NCBI GenBank assembly: GCA_037176725.1
Contig: JAZBRS010000077.1
Location: forward strand, 1,922,001 to 1,986,000
Direction of reading: 5' to 3'
Length of the DNA: 64,000 bases
DNA from: Posidonia oceanica
Lineage: Eukaryota > Streptophyta > Magnoliopsida > Alismatales > Posidoniaceae
The notes under the pieces are model-generated. The model saw only the letters and a list, made by a program, of their open reading frames with translations. It had not been told where the DNA came from and did no database searches. Position numbers and translations under genes: made by a program. Numbering within the stretch: the stretch's first letter is position 1; the number at the start of each line of letters is the position of its first letter. Below are positions 21,841-31,121 of this stretch, piece by piece.

Positions 21841-22535
21841 GGAGCTATGAAGACATGGTTGGCCTTGATGTCGAGATCGTGGTGCACAACTTGCCTCTAG
21901 ACCTAGACGCGAAGCCAGTAAAGTAGAAGCTCCGGAAGTGGTGACCACAGTGGCTACTCAAAATCAAGGAGGAAATCATGAAGCAGCACAGTGTTGGTTT
22001 TCTTAAGGTCGTCCTCTATCCAGAATGGCTCGCAAATGTTGTGCCTGCACCCAAGAAGGATGGACGGGTCTGTATGTGCATTGATTATATGGATTTGAAC
22101 AAAGCCAGTCCTAAGGACGACTTTCCCCTACCGCACATCGACGTCCTGGTACACAACACTGCGGGGCACAAGATGCTCTCCTTCATGGACGGCTTCTCCG
22201 GCTACAATCAGATCAGAATGGCAGAAGAAGACATGGAGAAGACATCATTCATCACCCCTTGGGGAGTCTTCTGCTATCAGGTCATGCCATTTGGGCTCAA
22301 GAACGCCGAAGCAACATATCAGAGGGCGATGACAGCATTATTCCACAACCTCATGCACCAAGAAGTTGAGGTCTACGTGGATGATATTATTGCTAAGTCT
22401 AGAGAGCCTGAGGATCACCTTATCTGCCTCAAGAAGCTCTTTGATCGCCTGAGGAAGTACAAGCTTCGCCTCAACCCCAGTAAATGTGTATTCGGGGTAT
22501 CATCCGGCAAGCAACTGGGCTACATCGTCAACTAG
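21841..22535 (+). pseudogene. pol (RT): Reverse transcriptase of element A (broken)
   Basis: This is the RNA-dependent DNA polymerase domain. The catalytic YVDD is at 22,374-22,385. Other RT landmarks are the start region WSYEDMVGLD, PAPKKDGRVCMCIDY, DLNKASPKDDFPLPHID, SFMDGFSGYNQI, ITPWGVFCYQVMPFGLKNA and KYKLRLNPSKCVFGV. Compared with C the fold is complete, but there is a TAG near 21,930, a TGA near 21,945 and a TAG at 22,533-22,535. No frameshift is needed anywhere in pol from 18,876 to 25,001, which is unusual for a copy with so many stops. Confidence 0.9.
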
Positions 22536-23640
22536 AGGGGAATTGAATTGGACCCGAGCAAGGCTAAAGCCATCATAGACATGCCACCCACTAGGACTGA
22601 GAAAGAAGTCAGAGACCTGCTGGGGCGTCTGCAGTACATCAGTCGGTTCATCACGCAGCTCACACCTATTTGCGAACCGATCTTCAAGCTCCTGAAGAAG
22701 AATGCATAGATCAACTGGAGCGAGGAGTGCCAAGCTGCGTTTGACAAGATCAAGCAGCTCCTGATCAAGCCTCCTATCCTGGTCTCTGTCGTGCCAGGAA
22801 GACCCCTAATTCTCTATCTTTCTACCATGCAGCATTCCATGGGCGCCATCTTGGGCCAACATGATGAAACCGGTAGAAAGGAGCGTGCCATCTACTACCT
22901 GAGCAAGAAGTTCACAGATTGCAAAGCTAGGTATAGCACCATAGAGAAGACCTGCTTGTCTTTGGTCTGGGCCGTATAGAAGCTAAGGCATTACATGATG
23001 GCACACCCAGTCCAGCTCCTATGCCGACATGACCCCATCAAGTTCCTTTTTCTAAAGCTGGCTATGGTGGGCAGATGTGTTAAGTGGCAAGTGTTATTGT
23101 CTCAATATGACATTACTTCTGTCACGCAGAAATCAATGAAGGGGCAAGCCATGGCAGATCATCTGGCCGACTTCCCCTTACCTGAATACCAACCTCTGCA
23201 GACACAGTTCCCCGATGAAGACATCCTGTTCGGCATGGAGGATTCAAAGTAGAAGGACCCTGAAGACGAGTTACAGTGGCATCTGTACTTCGATGGCGCA
23301 GTTAATAGAAGGGGTAGAGGCATCGGCGCTGTCCTATCAACGCCACAGGGAGTTCTAATCCCCTTTGCAAGGAAGATGATATTCCCTTGCACCAACATTG
23401 AGGCAGAGTACGAAGCCTGCCTTCTAGGACTGCAAGTTGCACTTAAGCATGATGTGTGCAAGCTGCATGTGCACGGAGATACGATGCTGGTCATCTCTCA
23501 GGTTAACGGCAACTGGAAGACCAACGACCCTAAGCTGGTACCCTATCTTGAATGCCTGCTGAAGCTGATAGGAGAATTTGAAGACATCCACTTCACTTAC
23601 ATGAATAGGGCCAAGAACGCCTATGTAGATGCTCTGGCAA
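22536..23640 (+). pseudogene. pol (RNH): RT connection, RNase H and second (archaeal-type) RNase H of element A (broken)
   Basis: The segment starts with the RT thumb/connection (DLLGRLQYISRFI), then the first RNase H (LYLSTMQHSMGAILGQHDE, AIYYLSKKF, KTCLSLVWAV, LLCRHDPIKFLF). A second RNase H follows with its acidic residues in WHLYFDGAVN (about 23,280), NIEAEYEACLLGL (about 23,400), DTMLVISQVNGNW and YVDALATLAS (about 23,625). Two RNase H domains mark the Tat lineage, where the second is of archaeal type (established for the family). In-frame TAGs lie near 22,709 and at 22,977 and 23,250. Confidence 0.85.
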
Positions 23641-25001
23641 CCTTAGCATCTTGGCTCTCCATACCCGAGGGCCGTGCAGTGAACGTATCAGTCTCTCGTG
23701 TGGAACAGTCCGCACACTGCATGACTATCGAGGAAGCGGATCCAGCAGAGGAGCTCCCATGGTACCACGACATTAAAGTCTTCCTGGAATCTAGCAGCCC
23801 CCCACCTGGCACCTCAGCCACAGACAGAAAGACTTTGGCGCATCTGGCGTCGAAGTACGTAATAGAGGCAGGACATCTATACAGAAGATCTTACAACCAG
23901 ATGCTCCTACGCTGCATAGACAAAGAGGAGGCCGACACACTGATGCTCCAAGTCCATGCAGGGACCTGCAGCCCTCACATGAATGGTGTGTTGCTGACCA
24001 AGAAGATTATGCTCCAAGGCTACTTCTGGTCAACCATGGAGGCAGACTCCTGCCAATTTGTGCACAAGTGCCATAGCTGCCAGATCCATCGGAACTTCAT
24101 ACACGCACCCCCACAGGAATTGCATAGCTTGTCTTTGCCTTGGCCCTTCTCCACCTAGGGGATCGATGTCATTGGCACCGTGCACCCACCAGCTTCCAAC
24201 GGTCATCGCTACTTTCTAGTGGCGATCGACTACTTTACTAAGTGGGTGGAAGTGGCCTTCTACAAGACAGTTACTGCCGTGGCTATAGAAAAGTTTATCA
24301 AGAACAATATCATAGCCCAGTATGGGGTCCCGCACGTCCTCAACTCTGATAACGGCACAAACTTCATAGCCAAGAGGATCGAAGACTACCTACAAAGCTT
24401 CCACATCAAGCATCACTAATCCTCGCCTTATTGGCCACAGATGAACGGCGTGATAGAGTTTGCCAACAAGAACCTTGTCAAAATCTTGAAAAAGATGGCA
24501 GAGACTCACAAGGACTGGCATGATAAGCTTCCGTACGCGCTCTAGGCGTACAGGACATCAGTTCGGACCTCAACAGGAGCCACACCGTATTCTCTGGTGT
24601 ACGGCATGGAGACAGTGCTACTTGTCGAAGTAGAGATCCCCTCACTACGAATCCTACGAGAAGCTGAGTTGGAAGAAGCAGAATGGGTTGAAGACCGCCG
24701 CATCCAGCTGAACTTGATTGATGAGCATAGGCTACAAGCCATACATCATGCTTAGTGCTACCAGAAGCTCTCGGCCAAAGCATACCTGAAGAAGCTTAGG
24801 CCCAGAAGCTTCAATCCAGGGGATATGGTCCTCCAAGCTATCCATCTCCCCGATGGTCGAGGGAAATTCCGGCCCAACTGGCATGGCCCCTACTTAATCA
24901 AGCAAATCTTCTCCGACGGTGTAACAGTCCTTGAGGATATGGACCAGGTCGAGCAGTCTGAGTCGGTCAATTCATGCTACCTTAAGAAGTACTACCAGTA
25001 G
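23641..25001 (+). pseudogene. pol (IN): Integrase of element A (broken)
   Basis: This is the DNA integrase. The zinc-binding part runs from the HAGTCSPH region (about 23,955) to CHSCQ (24,069). The catalytic acidic triad is present: D in VAIDYFTKW (about 24,228), D in NSDNGTNF (about 24,345) and E in NGVIEFANK (about 24,456). The C-terminal part has FRPNWHGPYLIKQIF and ends SCYLKKYYQ with TAG at 24,999-25,001, the same end as in B and C. I see no chromodomain. Broken by TAG at 24,156, TAA at 24,417 and TAGs near 24,545 and 24,756. Two of these replace TGG tryptophan codons conserved in C. Confidence 0.9.
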
Positions 25002-26703
25002 CCCGCCGCTACCTTGCACAGTCTTTTCTCTCTTACATCTTGCATTCCATCTTTCCCATGCATTTTAGGCTTGTTTATTTTTCAACAGAAAAGATGTAAA
25101 TGTATTATGTGCATTGCTATCATAAGCCCGATGACGAAAATCAGAGATGCTTGCCTACCCTGGAAGGAGTACCCTCTACATCACCTGACACTACTTGGAT
25201 GTCCTAACCAGTGAGGGAGCCACCATCCAGTGAGGACAGACGAAATGTCTAAACCCCACTTGGACATACAACTCAAGAGGGAGAAAAAATCCTAGGGTGT
25301 GAGAGAGTGTGAGCAAAACCTACATAGCTTAGCCTAGGCAACACAGAAGACTAGAAGACGAAGACAGGAGTTGGCCCTAGAGATAGAGGTGTGCAGTACA
25401 ACCTCGTCCCTCCAGTTTGCCTTGGGGAGGATCCAAATCCACGCCTGCAAATCCACAAGCCATACAAGGCCTAGCCCCTTTTGTCTCAAATCCAGGCGCC
25501 CATTACCTCTAAGTTAGGAATAGCGAAAGCCTGCAAGCCAAAGAAAAAAAAGAGAGAAAAAGAACAAGAAGAAGAGACAAAAAAAAAGAAAAAAAAACAA
25601 GCAAAACAAAAAGGGGGCAAAAACAAAAGTCAGCCCCCCAAAAACAACGGCAAGCAGCGTGATTCCGCCCCATTTCCCTGTCTTAGAGAGGAACCAGATT
25701 TGTGCCTAGGAAATACATAGATCTCGTGGTGTCTAGCCATTCCTCCCAGCCATTACCAAACACCCATTACCCCCCAAGCCAGGGATAGGAAAAGTACTAC
25801 ACACCTATGTGGGAGCAAAAAAGACAAGAAAAAATGAAAAGAGTAGGTGTAGCTTCTTGAAAGTTTGGCATGGAGTTTGTCCTCACTACACCACCACCCG
25901 AGCACCCATAATGCCCCTTTCCAAAGCGCCACCAACAGTTAGGAGTCCGAGTAGAGTCTGGTGAGTCAGAGACCACTCCTTCCTTTGCAGCAGGCATCAA
26001 GCACTCCATATGCTGAGGGCGATAGGTTTAGTATAGATCATGCATGCATCTATTCACTATCAAATCACTTCTATTGCCCCTTTCCTCCCACTCTGCAAGG
26101 CTCAGCTCAGTGTTGGGACAGTACTTCTGCCAAGGCAGGTTGACCGCCTCCAAGCCTCAGAGCAACCAATCACTGCCAGTCCAGTAGCTTAGGGAAAGCA
26201 TCAGTAATCAGAGACAGGGTGATCACTCCAGAGGTAGCAGGACAACCTTGGCACCCCTTGGGGGCCCCTCTTGGGTAGTCGAGTCCATGCAGTCAGGCGC
26301 CACCCCTAATCCCTATGCGACTTCGCTCCGGACGGATGAAGTCTCTTTTTCGCTTGTCCCCTTGCTCCGTGCAGGGCAAGGACAAGCGCGCCTCCTTTGT
26401 GACTTCGTTCCAGTCTAACGAAGCCCCCTTCCCTTGTCTCCTCACTCCGCACAGACAAGGACATGAGTGCCTTTTGTGCGGCTCCGCCTTGTACAGGCGA
26501 GCCCCCTTTTGCTTAGCTGAATGTGCTTGAATTCTATGGTCTAATTGCTAGTTGTAACGTTTGAACTGCTTTATCAGCTTTATATGCACATCTGCTTCTC
26601 TGTCTGCCAGTATTACATGCCTGTACATGTTCCGGATTGATGAAATAGCTTTGGCTATAGGTACTCGAAGATTTCGCACCAGCTGCCTGCATTCTTGCCT
26701 GCA
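25002..26703 (+). other. Element A spacer between pol and accessory ORF
   Basis: This 1.7-kb non-coding stretch is also present in B (1.3 kb) and C (1.5 kb). It has an A-rich tract at 25,540-25,630, also present in C. At 26,316-26,516 there are hairpin modules related to those in B's 3' UTR, such as GACTTCG/CGAAG and CTTGTCC...GGACAAG. No coding sequence is convincing. Confidence 0.6.
25540..25632 (+). other. A-rich tract upstream of the accessory ORF
   Basis: It is nearly all A with scattered G and C (AAAGAGAGAAAAAGAACAAG and similar). C has a matching tract in the same place (50,740-50,880, minus strand). It could be a splicing, polyadenylation or translation signal for the accessory ORF, or just low-complexity sequence. 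Confidence 0.5.
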
Positions 26704-27905
26704 ATGGGTTTCCCTACCTTGGTGACTCCAACACATTGTTCTGTGACTCTCCGAGGATGGATCGCCATGCTCACTGAAGCTGACCTTGAAAAGCTGAGCC
26801 TGTGGGGCATCCCATCCAGACTTCTGAAAGCTGCTGATGTGGAGGTCAGCTGACATCTCTTGTGTGCTGCTGCAAGGTTCTGGAAACCAGTGCACCATGT
26901 CTTCCGCTTCGGCAGGACAGAACTGACACCTACACTAGAGGAAGTACGCTGAATCTACGGCTTCTCCACGCTCATGGGACCTACTGTGTTCATGAGGCGT
27001 TCTGGCTATGTTGCCGTCCTAAGACAACTCACGAGGCTTTCTGCACAAAGCTGCGAGAAAAGACTGGTCTGCGTCGACGGGCCCGTACCTACGCTCCGTC
27101 TGAACTATTTCGAGGAAGTCTCCAAGAAGCGCACCGCACTGAGAGATGAATTATGGCTTCGCAGCTTTGTCACCCGCTTCCTGGGCGAGCTAATCTTCAG
27201 TCATGGCCAGATGACTGTCGCTATTGAAGTTGCGGAGATCGCCCTTGCTGTGGTGACCCGCCAAATCGACTTGGCACCTGTCGTCCTAGCTGAGACGTAC
27301 CCTGGACTGGACCGCATTTCGCACCGCTGCCGCCACTTTCATGGCTACGGGGCTCTGGTACAAGTGTGGCTGGCCAGACATTTGGAGGTAGACATCTTGC
27401 ACCCCTAGAAACATGCATTTGAGACATACTACAGTAGCGGCCACGCCAAGATCATCAGGACTGTCTGCGAGGAGTATGAAAGGCTAGACTAGCTAACAGA
27501 TGATACAGTAACATGGTGTATCATCCCATCTATAGCAAAGCCGTTCACCGTTTTCTTCAGCACCTATGACATGCGACTGGTCGTCCTACCGGGGTTCACC
27601 GAAGGCATGGAGTATCACCCCATCTGGGTCATGCGGCAATTTGGTCTCCGCCAAGGGGCATTTGTCGACAGCACCACACCAAACCTACTCCAGCCCTATC
27701 CTTTCAGCACAGTTGCAGCCACAACAGAGCTAGCCGACCTTATGCGCCATGGCGTGAAATCAATAAACATTGCAGCCGCAAGGGGCTTAGGATGCACTCC
27801 TGAGTATCTGACTGAAGTACAAGGGTCTGGCCCATTAATGAGATCCAACCTAGCACACCTCTGTTTCCTGACGCCAGGAGGTCGAAGAAGGCCCGGACTG
27901 ACTAG
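26704..27905 (+). pseudogene. Accessory ORF of element A (DUF7745 / plant mobile domain-like), broken
   Basis: This is a protein of about 400 codons in sense orientation after pol. It starts MGFPTLVTPTHCS at 26,704. The conserved core has FGRTELTPTLEEV (written FRFGRTEL here), a long GDELWLRSFVTRFLGELIF, EVAEIALAVVTRQIDLAPVV, GALVQVWLARHLEV, PFTVFFSTYDMRLVVLPGF and EYHPIWVMRQFG. Breaks are TGA near 26,850 and 26,952 (former arginine CGA codons), TAG at 27,406 and TAG near 27,492. At about 27,820 A has a sense codon (CAA) where B, C and E have stops. A one-base loss just after shifts the frame; the conserved basic tail (RRSKKARTD) ends at TAG 27,903-27,905. The function is unknown. Confidence 0.8.
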
Positions 27906-28524
27906 GGTGTCTATACGTCTACATATCCCTTTTTGAGTCTTGCTGTACTCTGTTCAGCCTGTTATAGGCGTGTAACCAAGACTTTGTGAATACAAGGATG
28001 TTTTGTGCCATTTGCTTGTATGTTTGGTTTGCTTTCCATAACATAATGCATGCATGGTCTCTCGCAATCACATCCTTAGCATACTGCTTCAGCTTCGCAG
28101 ATCCAACCCCTCGAGGACCATGAGGAAGCACTCTCGGATCCCAATGGCTCACAAGCTCAGAAGCAACTACCAACACTCTCAGCACCAAGGGAAGCTACAA
28201 GAAGACCCTACGTTCCACTTGGATGCCAGAATCTTTACAGACCAGCACCATCAACATAGGTGAAGCCACCAAGCACTCCCGGCTGGATCTCCGCTGGGCT
28301 GGTAGCCCTAACTACCCGTTTGACAAGCACGTCAACTTAGCCTATCGCTTTTTGATGCCAAGGGCACTTCGGCTGTCCCCTGGTATCCTCCCTCATACCA
28401 AGGGCATCTTTTCCCACTGCCCCATGATATCACATCTCCAGCTACATCCAGGCTAGCGTGCCTAACTGTCATGGGCCCATCCGTTCCTCTGCTCCGCCTT
28501 TGGATCTTGGTGCCCCTATCCTTT

Positions 28525-29300
28525 TCGGTCGATAAGTTCGACTTATCATCTACCTTTGCGGTCGGTAGGTCTGAAACCTATCCTTTCTGATCGATAAGTC
28601 TGAAACTTATCATCCATCCTTTGCGGTCGATGGGTCCGAAACCTATCCTTTCCGGTCGGTAATGTCCGAAACTTATCATCTACCTTTGCAGTCGATAGGT
28701 CCGAAACTTATCACATTCCAATCCTTTGCGGTCGATAAGTCCAAATCTTATCAGTTACCCTTTTGCAGTCGGTGGGTCCGAAACCTATCATCCATCAGCT
28801 TTCCAGTTTGATCTTGATAAGGCTTGCACTTATCATTCCTGGCCTCTTCCTGATCTAGATAGGGCTTGCATCTATCATTCCTAGCGGTCCGGTCTTGATA
28901 AGGCTTGCACTTATCATTCCTGACCTCTTGCCGGTCTTGATAGGGCTTGCACCTATCATTCCTGGCCTCTCTCCGGTCTTGATAAAGCTTGCACTTATCA
29001 TTCCTGGCCTCTTTCCGGTTGATAAGTCCGAAACTTATCATCCACTCCCTTTGCGGTCGATAGGTCTGAAACCTATCACATCGTGCCACCCTTGCGGTCG
29101 GTAGGTCTGAAACCTATCTTTTCAGGTCGATAAGTCCGACACTTATCATGCACTTCCTTGCGGTCGATGGGTCTGAAACCTATCCTTTGCGGTCGATAAG
29201 TCCGAAACTTATCATTCACTCCCTTGCGATCGATGGGTCCGAAACCTATCACTCATTTATCAACTCATTCTTTACGGTCGATGGGTCCGAAACCTATCTT
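28525..29300. repeat. Array of about 21 covarying hairpins in A's 3' UTR
   Basis: Units of about 38 bp each carry a short stem-loop. Class 1 is GATAAGT-loop-ACTTATC (for example 28,531, 28,592, 29,020, 29,194). Class 2 is GATAGGT-loop-ACCTATC (29,059). Intermediate forms keep pairing by G-T (GATGGGT with ACCTATC at 28,629, 29,165, 29,231, 29,279). A middle block uses the loop GCTTGCA with the same two stem types (28,815 to 28,981). Loops are mostly CCGAA or CTGAA. Confidence 0.88.
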
Positions 29301-30180
29301 CTATCGTGTGTCCCCTTTTCTTGCTTGCTTTCTCAGCAGAAAAGATGCCCCCTTTTCTTTCGTGCGGGAATTTTGCCCCTTTTGTTCCACGCCGCTCTAG
29401 TCGTCTACTTGCTTCCTCGGGCGAGGACAAGCTACCTTTCCTTCTTCAGGCTGGCAGCCCCAACTGCTCGGTTGACGCCCGTCAAAATATCTACTCTAGG
29501 CTGGCAGCCCAAACTTCTCCGTTGACACCCGTCATAACTGTCCAACCCTTCTTTCGATGCCACGGGCGCTTCAACTGTCCCCTGGTATCATCCCTGAAAC
29601 CAGAAGCATCTTATTTTGCCACCCTCGGTATCTTCTCTAGGCTGGCAGCCCAAACTACTCGGATGACACCCGTCACCCTGTCTGGCGTCCTTTACTTTGG
29701 GCTGATAGCCCTAACTATCCGGCAAAGAGTCCATCAACTCCTTGGGCTGATAACCCAAACTATCCGGCAATGAGTCCGTCAACTCATTATTCATTGCACC
29801 AGCATTGCATGTTAGATAGCAGTACCAGCATTACGTGATAGATAGCAGCATCAGCATCATACACACAATCATTGCATGCTTTCCCCAACGAGGTCGCATC
29901 TCACATCATATCAGCATGCATCGCCTACATCTCCCCCACGGAGTTCAACGTGGCAAACACTAGTGCAAGTTTTTACTTTAGCATCAGCATTATTGCATCT
30001 CTTTGCATTGCACCTGCATTTGCATTTGCATTTGCATTTGCATTGCGGCAACGGGTCATGATTTTCAATGTATCTGCCGAATAAGTGACTCAGGCCCACA
30101 GCAATTTTGCGCTCCTGCCGGCGTCAGGAGGGGTGTCATGTCTACCCTGAGCAGCGGCCTCGGTCCCCCTTGACCTCGCT

Positions 30181-30194
30181 CAGGGAGGGGCATC
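30181..30194 (+). other. Polypurine tract of element A
   Basis: CAGGGAGGGGCATC lies directly before the 3' LTR. The same sequence precedes the LTR start of C, and a close variant precedes that of B. It is the primer site for plus-strand DNA synthesis. Confidence 0.8.
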
Positions 30195-31121
30195 TATTGA
30201 CACCCCATTTTGACTGCCCGGAAGATGGTCGACTTCTCTGGAAAGCTTGCTTGGACTCTGGGATGGCTCTCTTTTTTCAAATTAACCCATTTTGACCTAA
30301 AAACCAAATCCCATTCCTAAACCAACCCTAAAACCCCACCTAAGCCCCAAAACCATCACCCAAACCTTTTACACCTTTTTAAAAATTTTAAACCAAGGCC
30401 CAAGCCCATTTCAGCCTTTGGCCTCCTGGGCGTGTTGGACGTTGGCACGGGCAGCGTCCAACGTTGGACGTGCTCTACACTATCATCCAACGTTGGACGC
30501 ACTCTGCACTAGAGTCCAACGTCCTGGGAGGTGCAGCGGTTGCTCAGCCACCTCTGGCTCACCTCCCGTCCCCTCCACTGCCTGCACACACTTACTACCG
30601 GTCTCCTCGGCCACTTACTCACCACTCCAAGCCATCCACTAGCTGCCAAGGTGTAGTAACTGCCCTGCCAAGCCATCTACTCCGCTCTCTCCGCGGTCAC
30701 TGACTTTGGCCACCTCCATCTGCCACCACAAAGACTTGCTCGCCCTTCTAACAAGCCCCACGCCTTCGCCTGACATCCCTCGTGGATTCCCCACTCACAG
30801 CAGCCCCTACCACGCCTGCAATCGCCAGCAAAATTAGTCCAAAGCCAGCCCAAAAGCTGCTGCCTTCTCTTCACACGAACCCATGACCCAACACCAAAAC
30901 CAGCCACTTCTCCCCCTTCCAGAACACACCACACCCATCTGAGAGAGTATTGAGCGACACCAGAGCCAAGAGCAATTACCTACGATCACTCCCAGACCTC
31001 CGACTCCCTCTCCTGTGCCTTCTACATGCTTTGCAAGCTCGCCGGAGTTCACCTGCCGCAAGCTTCCGCACCGATCGACCGAGAGCGGATACGCTGTTTC
31101 AAGTCGTGCCAAGGTAGGCTC
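30195..31121 (+). repeat. 3' LTR of element A, first 927 bp only
   Basis: It starts TATTGACACCCC (TG decayed to TA) and follows the 5' LTR to about 12,097, with roughly 6% mismatches in the first 240 bp by eye. It has an extra hairpin cassette at 30,433-30,520. The match stops at about 31,121, where B's LTR starts in the opposite direction. About 2.8 kb of this LTR is missing. Confidence 0.82.

Larger units (their letters stand above)
27906..30194 (+). other. Element A 3' UTR
   Basis: This long 3' UTR holds a hairpin array (28,525-29,300), several GGCTGGCAGCCCnAACT modules that can fold on themselves (28,291-28,310, 29,446-29,480, 29,492-29,530, 29,640-29,680, 29,698-29,770), a GCATTT microsatellite (30,013-30,045) and a CCTCGGTCCCC-rich stretch before the polypurine tract. 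Hypervariable 3' UTRs with tandem repeats are known for Tat elements. Confidence 0.75.
11207..31121 (+). mobile_element. Element A: near full-length Tat-type retrotransposon with truncated 3' LTR
   Basis: The order on the plus strand is 5' LTR (11,207-14,913), PBS, leader, gag, protease, RT, RNase H, second RNase H, integrase, accessory ORF, 3' UTR with a hairpin array, polypurine tract and 3' LTR (30,195-31,121). The 3' LTR matches the first 0.9 kb of the 5' LTR at roughly 94% by eye and is then lost at about 31,121. The element is inserted in B's 3' LTR. The left flank GCAGT (11,202-11,206) is the candidate target-site repeat; its partner was lost in the same deletion. All genes are broken, mostly by in-frame TAG stops. 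Confidence 0.88.

Noticed and set aside
28525..29300. CRISPR-like array because of regular repeats and spacers.
   Set aside because: Plant nuclear context, no cas genes, degenerate repeats, and spacers that resemble each other.
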